DNA of 64,000 bases from positions 15,231,980 through 15,295,979 of the forward strand of contig NC_136010.1 of NCBI RefSeq assembly GCF_048128805.1, given 5' to 3'. Of the stretch, positions 27,371 through 53,769 are shown piece after piece. The notes below the pieces were generated by a model that saw nothing but the letters and a program-made list of their open reading frames with translations, was not told where the DNA came from and did no database searches. Position numbers and translations under genes: made by a program. Position 1 is the first letter of the stretch, and every line of letters begins with the position of its first letter. This stretch comes from Centroberyx gerrardi (taxonomy: Eukaryota; Chordata; Actinopteri; Beryciformes; Berycidae).

Positions 27371-29355
27371 GAAATTTTATTTATAGTAAAAATACTTTAG
27401 ATACATACAAGCTGTACATAAACTGTTTCAAGAACCTCAACGTAAAAGTCTCCTTAAGAAACAAAAATGGGTAAAAATGAATACGTACAAGGCAAAAATG
27501 AGGAGAATCATGAAATGCTCACACTGTTTTCAAAAAGTGTGCAGGTAATAAGCATTTGTTTTCACAATGTTAAGCTATCCCCCAGAAGGATATTCATCAC
27601 AGATCATCAAGAGCCACCTGCCAATCCATCAGAAGAAACAAGAGTTTGAAAAACAAATCCACCAAAGCCAAACTTATACAATATAGAAGCATTATCTGAC
27701 AGTTCTTTTTCCTCGACATGTTTCTAAACTGTCTTTCTAGGATTTAGTAAGACCAGCTGCATTTCAAGCCAAGAGGTGAAAGGAAGGTGACACTTTATTT
27801 CGATACTGTTGACTCTCTACAACATGTCAGCTGACTGTCAACATTTACATGTATTCAACCAACCACTAGTAGACTATAAGGAGCATCTCAAGTGCTAATC
27901 AACAGACTATATCGAGTGAATATCTGTTGACTATAAGCAAGGAAGAAACACGTTGCTACATATGGAACCGTTATGAGTCAACTGCCTTACTGTCCTATAA
28001 ACCTAACAAACCAGTTTTTTTATGTGGCTAAAGTTGTTCACAGTCTATTGATTGTAATTTGAGCAACTTGACAATCAACTGAACATAGTTTGTTGAACAT
28101 TTGAAAATACCTAGCAGATAGTCCGTTGAAACAATTGACAGTCAGCTGATACACTGTTGAATATCTACTGATACATTGTTGAGTCAACAGTAGACTCGAC
28201 ATAAAGTGATACCGAAAGGAAGTATAGATAGAATACCACGTCAGTCCTGTAATGAACCCAAAATCATTACAATAAATCCTCTGTATTCTAACATCAAATA
28301 CATTAAGAGGTTATCTGTATGACAGGAGGAGCTATGCGATATCAACAGCACAAAGCCCTCTTTTTGTTTGAGAAATATCAATTGAAGCCAAATTCTTGCA
28401 TGGCTAATTAAAGGGGTTTTGGGGGGGGGGGGGGGGGTGACACAATGGCAGGCAGCAGTTAAGGCCTCATTATGTCCTGTGCTGAGAATGTGTTCAGCCA
28501 ATAGTTTTACTGTCGTTTCAGTGTCCAAACTATTTACGGTTTCTTCAGCGTTTCAAGAGCACCATGTTTATTTGCTTTCTCTATTTACACAAAGAAATCA
28601 GGAGGCAATGGTCACCGATGGCACTGCTGTGTGTGGCGTTTTGGTCGTTGGTTCTATGGTGACAGTAACAATGAACCTGAGGGTGTGGGTTTGACGCCTG
28701 GTAAACTATCGCCAACATGTGTTTGTGCACTACAGTAGCTGCCTAATGCAACACCTTAGTATTTTTCCGGTCATTATGCCAGGAGGTCCAGCAAAGTTCA
28801 AGCGTGAGAAAGCATTGTACACTCTGCCACACTAATCCAGACCCATAGCCCTGCAATATACGTTGGGTTTTTTTGCGAAGTAGACAAATCTGTGACCAAA
28901 CGGAGCCTTATAAAATGGGTGACAGTCCATATCAAATGGAGAGGCTCATTTGAAGGAGCTACGTTAATGTGATAAAATATAAAACTTTTAGCTTCTTTTT
29001 TCCCCACTGTATCTACACACTGACCACTTCACTCATCAAGCTCACTTTGTTTTATAAAACTATATCATATACAATCTTTTTTGCCCATCAGAAAAAGTCA
29101 ATTCATGTGCGTTTTTTTTTTTCCCTGATCTCTGTGAGATTCTTTCCCCCTGGTCCTGTCGTTCTGAGTCCCAGGGTGTGCAGACACTTTTTACGCTTTT
29201 AAACTGGCAGTGCTCTAAGTCATCTCCAACCTTATTTGCCGATACCATCCTCCTTTCTTGCCTCCTGTTCTGCAACGCAAATGTTTATGAGCTCTCCCCC
29301 CACAGAAGTCTTGACATCTTGTCCAAGTCCCTCGGTCCCGAACGCCGATGGCTCC
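27360..29355 (-). other. dcaf1: dcaf1 3' UTR with candidate polyadenylation signals
   Basis: The region follows the dcaf1 stop codon (29356-29358). On the minus strand AATAAA occurs at 28567-28572 and at 27376-27381; the second is followed by no gene until the dock3 5' end, so the UTR could be ~0.8 or ~2.0 kb. A transposon insertion (27786-28213) lies between the two signals, and a G17 run at 28421-28437. UTR extent is inference. Confidence 0.5.
27786..28213. mobile_element. 428-bp hAT-type MITE with perfect 8-bp target duplication
   Basis: The ends are ggtgacactttat at 27786-27798 and ataaagtgatacc at 28201-28213: inverted copies matching at 11 of 13 positions. They are flanked by identical gaaaggaa at 27778-27785 and 28214-28221, the 8-bp duplication expected of hAT transposases. 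The interior holds repeated gttgac/gtcaac and 'actgttga' words but no coding potential. It sits in the putative dcaf1 3' UTR. Confidence 0.85.
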
Positions 29356-42130
<12,775 letters not shown>

Positions 42131-42138
42131 AGCGCAGC

Positions 42139-42900
42139 CTGATGGAGGGACGGTGTGGACTTTTAACTATAAGTTGTGGCCTACATTCATAACAAGGAAA
42201 TAAAAACTAGACCCACGTAACATATACAGTCAAAGCATGACTGTGAGATACATTTCGCTAAGGTCAGGAAATGCAACACGGAGACTTCCTCAGCAGATGA
42301 ACGGACTCGCTCTGTCGCTTCACAATAACAACACCGCTGTCTGCAGCTGCAGCAGCTCTCCGGGGACTGCAACTGTCAAACACGCAACATGGTCGTGACT
42401 ATCAAATTAGCTTGCAAAATAGTTCAGTAACGTTTCTGTATTTGTTGCAAAATGCCATGTATGCCCCAACGCATGTCGTGTTTCCCTATATTCACTTACA
42501 GCCAAAACTTACCAGCACCAAGCTCGCTGACAGAAGTCGTCAGGCACTGCCTGTTGCGGTCTGTGGCTAACAAGACTGTGGCCAAACACAGGAAGCTAAC
42601 TGTTAGTCTAGGTAGGTAGCTAGCGATACGCTATTAGTGACTACTTTGACATTCAGTGCGATAGTATAACTTCAGCATAATCTACCCACACATGTCCACA
42701 CTATTTTGTCAAATTCGAGCCATGCTTGAGCGCCTAAAAGCTGCTTGTAAATGTTAGCTAGCTAACTGTTAGCCGTTAGCAGCATCAGAGATAAACTAGC
42801 TTGTGTTAGCTAGCAAGCTAACTTTACCTCGTTGTTCCGCTCAGTTTTCTTCGATTTTGCGAAATCCACCAAGACTCGTACCCACTAATATTAATCAAAA
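42139..42900 (-). promoter_or_regulatory. dcaf1: dcaf1 5' UTR splice sites and promoter interval
   Basis: The first coding exon starts at acceptor ccatcag (exon edge 42138), so at least one noncoding exon lies upstream. Two good donors on the minus strand are candidates: aacgag|gtaaag with exon edge 42828, and gtgctg|gtaagt with exon edge 42513, the latter possibly an internal noncoding exon ending at 42596 after acceptor actaacag. The real start site is probably near 42.85-43.0 kb. Which exon is used is not decidable from sequence alone. Confidence 0.45.
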
Positions 42901-43099
42901 CTTGCACGTAGCTAGTTAAATGCCTACGTATCAAGCGAGGTTTCACAGCGAAAGCCTTATTTGTTTTATGGTAGCTTTGTGTTCACGGTTTATTATCATT
43001 ATGGCGAACACGTTCTTCACGTCATTAATTCAGCGACAGTCCACTTTTAATGACGCAGTTATTCCACAACAAAACATTACGAAATGTAATTTATTAAAA

Positions 43100-43400
43100 T
43101 AGTTGAATTATTACAAAACAAGTATTAGTAAACAAGTATAATACATTTGTTCTTGCATGTGCATACATTTTTTATCATTAAGTAGATTTTCACTGACATG
43201 GACATAGAAAAACAATCACTGCTGCCAAGCAAAAATATAAGATAGTTTAAAATAGTAGATTTTATTGACATGTATGTGACAGCAAAAATAAAAGGCTCAA
43301 ATAGCTGATTTTATTGACATGGGGAAATAATCACTATTGCCATATAAGAGCAAAAATATAAGGCTTAGTTTCAAGCAGTATAATATGATGATAGGCTATA
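43100..43400. repeat. Imperfect tandem duplication containing ssuh2 poly(A) signals
   Basis: Words such as 'gattttattgacatg', 'caatcactgctgcc/caatcactattgcc' and 'agcaaaaatataag' recur two or three times over 43190-43370. On the minus strand this gives AATAAA at 43310-43315 and 43261-43266, suitable as polyadenylation signals for ssuh2, whose stop is at 43485-43487. Confidence 0.55.
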
Positions 43401-43484
43401 TTGCCTCTATGCGTTTCTTTCTGTTGTGCATGCATACACCGAAGGATGACATGCCATTCTGCAAAAAGACTTTATAACCACCAG

Positions 43485-46231
43485 TTACATTACAGTGCAG
43501 CAACAAGTAGCTGGATAATCATCCGCACTAACTTTGAACTCATTCCCATAAACAAAGTAAATGTGTGAGCTCCCTTTCCACATGTAGGTCACCTTGGTGA
43601 TGGGGATCAACTCTATGGTTTGACGCTAGAGACAAAGAAAGAAATCAGTGAATGTTGCAGAGATTTTCTGAATTTAAAAAAATGTCAATGTCAAACACAA
43701 ATTTAAACTTTGACCACAAGTAACATCATATATAGAATATTATGACATTAACAAAACACTAAGTGGTCATTTTGGAGTTGAGAAAAGCACCTTTACCTGT
43801 TGCAGAATGCGTGATGTCCGGGAGTATTTTCCCTGGTGTTCACTGACAAGGCGCTCTGCAGAACGCACCACTGCAGGGTCCGGGAAGCCCATCACTGGGT
43901 ATACCTTCACAGGGTAATCAGAAAAATAACATTTAATGATGCAAAATCACCATCCGTATTTTAAAGACATTGTTTATTGGCTGCTGGATCAATCAGGATC
44001 ACAGGAGCTGTGTACTATTTATTGAGAGGGGTTGGCATAGAAGGATTTTAGTGGAATTCTGACCACTGAATGTAAGGTCAGAGGTATATATCTGTGTGTA
44101 TGTTACGTAAATGTGTATATTTACCACAGAGTTTGTAAATGTAGACTACACATTTCCCATGGAAATCTGGAAAATATGTAGACTACATTTGCCGGTTAAT
44201 GTGAGTGGAAAATGCTAGTCACAGTAATGCAAGGGTCTTTCACAGTCATTGAATGCTCTGCTGACATATTATCCATATCCATATTAGGATGTCGACCGAA
44301 AATATGGAAAAAAATAATAGTAAAATTGGCCTCAGATGCACTCCATCCTCAGCTTGTGATGCGGATCAACCAGGAGAATGTGTAATGTTTGGCTACATTA
44401 ATGAATGTCCCGCGCCTCACAGATCTCACAGAAGCCAATCAGAAGAGGTAATTTGGCCATGTGGTACGTTGTACCCACAACAAAATGTAGTTACCTGGTA
44501 GTGACAAGAGTATGACAGCGCCTCGCACTACTGTGACTAGCATTTTCCACTCACATTAACCAGCAAATGTCCACAATTACCAGATTTACCTTGGGAAGTG
44601 TACATATTTACCGCCCCGCCCACACATTTTCCGGTAAATGTATACATTTACCATTTCCTCACATTTACCATAACATATAGGCTATAGGCTATAGGCTTAA
44701 ATACAGGTTATGCCATCCTAAGATCCTGAACACCCACAACCTCTGGACTTGTCTAACAAATATTTTTGATTCTATAAATATTGCTGTGCATGTTCTCTGA
44801 ACCTAAACAGTTTTATACATGCGATTCACCTGCTGAAAATAAAAAAGCATGACCCTCCCCCATAAATAGGTCTTTTACCATGTACTGAGAGTCCCTGAAC
44901 AGCTCCTTGCCAGACACCTTGCTAAGGTTGGCCACCTGAAGTCCACTTGACTGTTCCACAACATAGTTGTCCTGGTTATTAGTCCTGGACAAATATGCAT
45001 ACAGAAAACATCATGTTTAACTTTACAACAATTATAATTAACAATGACAAGCCACTATAAAGGCAGATGACCTTCAGATTTGTAAGGAAAGACTAGTCAT
45101 CGCATTAGTCATGTTTGATATTCTTGAATAAAACCATGATGAGGAAACTGCACCATTTCACAGTGAGGTTGATGTAGACCAAAAGCTGTCGTTTTCCACG
45201 GCACGTCCCACACTGCTTTGCTCCTTGGCCATGACAGTGGCTGCAACTGTAACAGAATAATGTCACATGACTGTCAGCAACTGTTCAGAAACTACATATT
45301 GTATAATAAACGTATTATATTTATTGTCCCTATTATTTTGCTGGAAATTTATTGTTATGCAATGAGAGAATACTTACTTCTCTCTCCCTCTGCCATTACA
45401 GTGGCTGCATCGATCGTCTCCGTGGCGATAACCAGATCCATTGCACACCCAACAAACTTTCTGACGGGGCAAGAAAACACAGAAATGACAGGATGATCAG
45501 ATGAACTCTGTACAGGTCCCAAAGCAACCTCTGATGAAGCCTGTGAAAATTACTTACATTACCAGCACCAGAACAATCTTTGCAAGGATTTCTCCCCATC
45601 CCCAAACACAGATGGCAGTTCTGTAGATGAAATGGTACTCATCAGGAAAAATGGCAAAAACCAATATCAATAGCAATGAAGTATGAAAGTACTATTTTTT
45701 TTTCTCCAAACATATTTTACATATTAGTGCTCTAATGAGGATTTACCTTCACAGATGACGTGTAGGGAACCTTGACAACCTGCTTGCCATCCTGAAAGAA
45801 ACTGGGGGTTTTAGCAGGAATATCCCAAGGCCCTGGAGGTGGCTGGGAGTAGGCGTCGACTGGTTGGCCTGATCCAAGAAAACAACATATTCAATTGGTG
45901 CTGAGCAGTCAGTCATGCTCAACAGCTGACTGACAGCAGAAGAGAAAAGATTAAACTCAATGATACACTAGGGAATAATAACATACCATTGTACGGCTCC
46001 TGGCTCCACTCTGTAGATCTTGACTCAGTAAACGTTTCCAGCCGATACTGAGATAAAGCAGAGGAGAAAATTCATGATGCACAAGACAAGTTATTTTCTT
46101 GAATCTGGTTTATATTGAATGATTTAATGTTGTTTGCTTTAGTTATTCAACATCTAAAAAGACAACAGACTCCTTTTTTAATCTTTCTAATATGATTCTT
46201 TCATCTAAAATTTTCTGAGGCCTTGACCCCG

Positions 46232-46271
<40 letters not shown>

Positions 46272-48170
46272 CCATTTTTGAGAAGACTTAAAAAAAGAAC
46301 TCCTGTATAACATGGGGAGTTAAAGAAAACTAGCTTTTGATATTTAATGCAGCAACGTTGAAATTCATCATCCATTCAGTGTTACTATTTTGTAAATTGC
46401 AAATATTCTCTTTGAAACAAAGGCAGCTGACCATAATAAACAAGGAAACAAGGACTTCGAGCCCATTCAGTCCCTCTACGAGCAAGCTGTCATAAAGCAA
46501 GCACACAAAATTCTCGAGGACCCACAACATATCCTCTCCTCAGAATATGAACTGTGAGGGTGTGCCACAACTGTAAACACTTAAAATTTTCTTATCAGTG
46601 GACACTTGATGCAAATGGACTATATATTATTGATAATCTTTTACTACGACTGCACAGCACTTTATTGTGATCAAATGTGTTGCCTCTTGACAGACATTGT
46701 GATACCTTGCACAGATAACTTATAATTGCTTTACTGTCTTAATGTGTCTTGTTATGTTGTCTTGTTTAATGTGTCTTTTATATGGAGCAACTGTATGCAG
46801 CATTGTGCCCGAGACAAATTTCCCTTCTGGGACAATAAAGTATATTCTGTTCTATTCTATAATGTAGATGGAAACAAACTTGGTGTCCTGACTTTATAGC
46901 ATTTGGATAAAGTGCTTCCTCTCACCCTGTATGTATTAAACGCCTCCATGTTGGTTATCACACCGTCCTTCGCTGGTGCTGAATTGTAGCAGCACTTACT
47001 GGAGGCAAACAGGACAAAGGCCCCCCGGGCAGTGTCTTCAGTTATTGATGGGATGCTGTGAGACAAAGATGTGTGTGTTATATCCCACGAGGAAGTCAAA
47101 GCGGATGCACAGTGTGTTTTCATTTCTGCTTTATTAGACAGGACAGTTGAGAGAGACAGGAAAGGGGGAAGAGAGAGGGGGATGACATGCAACAAAGTTC
47201 CCAGGTCGGATTTGAACCGATTTGAACCCAGGATGTCGCGGTTGCATAGTACGTGCCTTAAAACATATCCAAACCTTTTGCAGTGTTTGCTGCAGTCAAT
47301 TCAAAAAAGCAAGCCTTACTTCCAGTGTGGTTGTGAAGGTCCGGGTTCAGGCTGAGGAACTGGGTAGGCAGGCATGGGAGGAGGCAGGAATCCACCTACA
47401 GTAGATTAGTTAGGCAATTTTAGGCATGACGAAAGTTTAGATCGACATAACTCATCAAATCATTGCTTAGTCATCAGAGAAATCACTGTGTTTCACAAGA
47501 CTTTTTAAAATCTGACAATATTTTGAGGACATCCTGTGTCATAGAGGCTGTCAGTGGCGACAAACAGGACCACTACGGACTCAGAGCCGCATACTGTACC
47601 TCCTCCTCCAGCCACTGTTCCTTCATAGCCAGGCACACTGTCAAACATGCTGGCCGGAGGAGCGCTGGGGCCGTGGGACTCGGCTGTGGGTGGGGCAAAC
47701 ATTGCTGAAATAAACCAGACAAACCAGTTCAGTGGTAGAAATGCACTGGGGTTCTTGTATCTTGTAAAAAATCTTGTAAAATAACACATAACACAGTGAA
47801 CATATCAAAAACACTTGCCCTGCTGTCCACTGTTCAATCTAACAGACAATACTGCTGTTTCTTTGTCTTCCTAAAGTGTAACGTGCTAATTAGACTTTAC
47901 ATGAAAGACCAAGACTAAAAGTGACTTACCTTGTCCCTCCATGTGATCAGACATCTAGAAATGTTTTACTACACAGCAAAGCTAGACTAAAGTCCCTGTC
48001 TCCTGACAAACATTCAATTCAGTCTACTAGTCCACACAAGTGAGTAGTCTACTGACAGTGCCAGAGCGAGCAGCGCTGTCAAGCTCACAAGCTCACCTGC
48101 ACGTAGAAAATGACGTCACGAAAATAGTATAACTTCAAGAATGGTCGTTCGTGTGTGCGCGTGTGTGTCA

Positions 48171-48216
<46 letters not shown>

Positions 48217-48509
48217 TATGTGAGACCACTGAAGCATGGTATAGAGTATTACATGTGATAATATGAATGTTATAGCAACATGGCTTCAAGTTCAATGTAA
48301 TAATAAAAATATTTATGGGACCTACCAGGTGCCCCCTCTGCGGTAGGTATGTAACCCTGATTCGTCGCTCCGTAAAAATCGTGACCACTGCAAGTAACGG
48401 GAAACAACAGGCCGTGAAACATAAAACAAGACACTATACTTAGTTTGGAGTATGAACCCCCCCAAAAAACATAAAGCAAAGCTCACCTTGCGAGTGGTTT
48501 ATGTTCCAT
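43485..48509 (-). CDS. ssuh2: SSUH2 (ssu-2 homolog), CxxCxGxG zinc-finger protein
   Basis: Long form 390 aa, 13 exons, minus strand: 48487-48509 (ATG 48507-48509), 48326-48387, 47600-47704, 47320-47395, 46926-47055, 45987-46047, 45747-45868, 45558-45620, 45378-45460, 45154-45246, 44879-44984, 43797-43904, 43485-43625 (stop TAA 43485-43487). Total 1173 nt in frame. Diagnostic segments are SKCCYNSAP, YRLETFTESRSTEWS, six DnaJ-like cysteine motifs, and the end RQTIELIPITKVTYMW ... CCCTVM. Mammalian SSUH2 has been linked to tooth formation; its biochemistry is poorly known, and the cysteine motifs suggest zinc-dependent protein binding as in DnaJ. The exon at 45154-45246 uses a weak donor (gtgcag) and the 43797-43904 exon a weak acceptor (gtgaag), but the frame supports both. 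A second first exon exists (47930-47954). Confidence 0.93.
44099..44662. mobile_element. Large inverted-repeat (fold-back) element in ssuh2 intron
   Basis: The arms are about 44099-44232 and 44519-44662. They share ggttaatgtgagtggaaaat then gctagtcacagta (left) in reverse complement on the right, 34 of 35 matching in the core, with weaker similarity outward to ends reading tatgttacgtaaatg and catttaccataacata. The ~290-base spacer has no credible gene. The structure fits a palindromic DNA transposon. It lies between ssuh2 exons 44879-44984 and 43797-43904. Confidence 0.7.
45154..45620 (-). other. ssuh2: ssuh2 zinc-finger exons with six CxxC motifs
   Basis: Exon 45558-45620 encodes CHLCLGMG and CKDCSGAG. 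Exon 45378-45460 encodes CWVCNGSG and CSHCNGRG. Exon 45154-45246 encodes CSHCHGQG and CGTCRG. Each exon thus carries one pair of motifs (~residues 194-262), an arrangement like the DnaJ central domain that binds two zinc ions. The modular exon-per-pair structure fits origin by internal duplication. Confidence 0.9.
46234..46268. repeat. (CA)n microsatellite
   Basis: About 17 CA units in the ssuh2 intron between exons 46926-47055 and 45987-46047, next to the LINE fragment. Confidence 0.95.
46420..46858 (+). mobile_element. LINE fragment: reverse-transcriptase C-terminus and 3' tail
   Basis: At ~46454-46558 the plus strand encodes DFEPIQSLYEQAVIKQAHKI followed by LEDPQHILSSEYEL and a stop. This resembles the segment near the C-terminus of fish LINE ORF2 proteins (typically LYQ.AV.K.A..I...HPLH.EF.LLPSGRR). 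At 46800-46858 it ends in cccttctgggacaataaagt with a (TATTC)-like tail, a common LINE 3' end. A 5'-truncated copy in ssuh2, antisense to the gene. Clade uncertain (L2/Rex1-like). Confidence 0.65.
47110..47275 (-). mobile_element. SINE copy in a short ssuh2 intron
   Basis: Plus-strand sequence reads tgctttattagacaggacag then gagagagagggggatgacat, 'gcaacaaagttcccaggtcgg', then an antisense B-box-like 'tttgaacccagg' and gtcgcggttgcatagtacgt. This is a widespread fish repeat with a tRNA-like end. It fills more than half of the 264-nt ssuh2 intron between 47056 and 47319. Confidence 0.6.
47930..47954 (-). CDS. ssuh2: Alternative first coding exon of ssuh2
   Basis: ATG at 47952-47954 gives MSDHMEGQ and donor gtaagt after 25 nt, phase 1. 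That is the same phase as exon 48326-48387, so either can join exon 47600-47704. The joined product would be 370 aa and start MSDHMEGQAMFAPPTAE. An acceptor-like cattt ctag immediately precedes the ATG, and a donor cgtgcag|gtgagc lies near 48094-48100, so a noncoding exon may precede it. Confidence 0.6.
48111..48118. promoter_or_regulatory. Perfect CRE palindrome (TGACGTCA)
   Basis: An intact 8-base cAMP-response element, ~157 bp upstream of the alternative ssuh2 start at 47954 and between the two first-exon sets. It supports a second, internal promoter for the short form. A (GT)n run follows at 48173-48214. Confidence 0.5.
48173..48214. repeat. (GT)n microsatellite
   Basis: About 21 GT units just upstream (for ssuh2) of the CRE and downstream of exon 48326-48387. 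Confidence 0.95.
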
Positions 48510-49066
48510 TTTCCACCAGCTGAAAAATAATTCGACACAAAAAATATAAAGAAGGTTAGTATTAAATAAGAGACAATCTTGAAACGCTCGACTAAATCAA
48601 AAGCAGAAATCATGTGACAAAAAGGTAGATCATTTACTTTTTATACTCCGCCCATATCCTGTAGATTTTCTCAGTTATATGCGTCCTCTTTAGAGTTGGA
48701 TATTAGAAACACTTTCACTTTGTGGTGTTGGGCTACCAGGCCACCCCGCGATACACGAGCTGTAAAGATATTAATGTAAGTTTGAGCAATCACAACACGC
48801 TATAATAGTCCAGGAAGTGCGCACATCTGTCAAATTCCGCTTTGGGTGTGGTGTGTGCACCTTATAACACCAGAAAACAACACAATAAACAACAACAAAC
48901 ATTACGGTATTGTTGTTATTTTGATACTATTTAATCGTTGTTGTTGTTGTTGTTTTTTGAGTAAAACGTGTAAAATCCAGGAATCCAAGACACATCTTAT
49001 CAATTTCCATACAGTAGTTGTCCAGAAAATACACTACCCATAAGCCATTGCAGCACTCTCGGAAGT
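48510..49066. promoter_or_regulatory. Shared divergent promoter interval of ssuh2 and rpl32
   Basis: ssuh2 (minus) starts coding at 48509 and rpl32 (plus) begins transcription near 49067, so under 560 bp separate two oppositely oriented genes. Just upstream of the rpl32 start is 'acactacccataagccattgcagc', resembling the ACTACAATTCCC/Staf-type element of housekeeping promoters. No TATA box is seen. A transposon was not recognised in the interval. Confidence 0.5.
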
Positions 49067-49119
49067 CCTTTTCTTTCCTTCCGCCGTCGCAAGAGTCCCT
49101 CTTTGGATTACATCGGCGG
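49067..49119 (+). other. rpl32: rpl32 noncoding exon 1 with 5' TOP tract
   Basis: The pyrimidine stretch ccttttctttccttccgccg begins at ~49067 and is the 5' terminal oligopyrimidine motif expected of vertebrate ribosomal protein mRNAs, which makes translation mTOR-dependent. The exon ends at 49119 before donor gtgagtg. The exact start is inferred from the TOP rule. Confidence 0.7.
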
Positions 49120-49875
49120 GTGAGTGAACGCAATCTATGTTCATCCTCGCGTTTAAACACATTATCCAAATATAAAAGCACGACGTTATCACTCATAATT
49201 GTCTACTCTATGCACACGGTGTTAAATTGGCCATTTTGTCGTTTTGTGCCCACTGCATTATCGCAGTTTGGAGCGAGGTGCTGTCTGAGAGCGGCTTGCT
49301 CTCGGTTACCATGTTTCTTCCCGTGATGGTTGTAGTATTGAGTGAAGGCCTGCTTTAGAGCGTGGCTTATACTTGGATATTATGAAATTCGGGCTAGCAA
49401 ATGTCTGTCTATAGGTGGACGTTTCACAAATGTATAATTCCGCAAACGGTTACGTTACTGCAGTCCGTGCAGCTAAAGACTCAGCGGAGCGTTTGAAGAA
49501 CATTAGCATGGCTAGCTAGCTAGCTAAACATTGACTTGGCTGACGTTGATCACCGCGTTTACGTAGCTGTTCACTCCGCAGCAGATGGATATAGACTTAT
49601 TGGTTTTTAGTAGGATCCTTATACGTTCCCTGGCAGTCTCTACTTGAGCTGCTGTCCTTCATGAGTTGTATCTCTTATAAGGCTATTCCCGAGTGAGACA
49701 ACCATTCATCAAGTAGTCTACCTCAACAGCACCCACACTTCCCTCCCCTTCCTGATATTCGTCAACTCGTTTAGCAAGTCGACAAATATGATTGATGTTG
49801 ATAATTCCTTGCTTTGAATGCCACATTCTGGTATAGTGCTGCAGCCCTTCAACTGACTTGATCATGTAATGTTAA

Positions 49876-53726
<3,851 letters not shown>

Positions 53727-53741
53727 TCTGCCTATTTTCAC

Positions 53742-53747
53742 AATAAA
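53742..53747 (+). terminator. rpl32: rpl32 polyadenylation signal
   Basis: AATAAA 16 nt after the stop codon, followed by aaaatctctttaaaaatgga and a T-rich downstream stretch (ttgttttgttttattcc). This gives the very short 3' UTR typical of ribosomal protein genes. Confidence 0.85.
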
Positions 53748-53769
53748 AATCTCTTTAAAAATGGAACTT

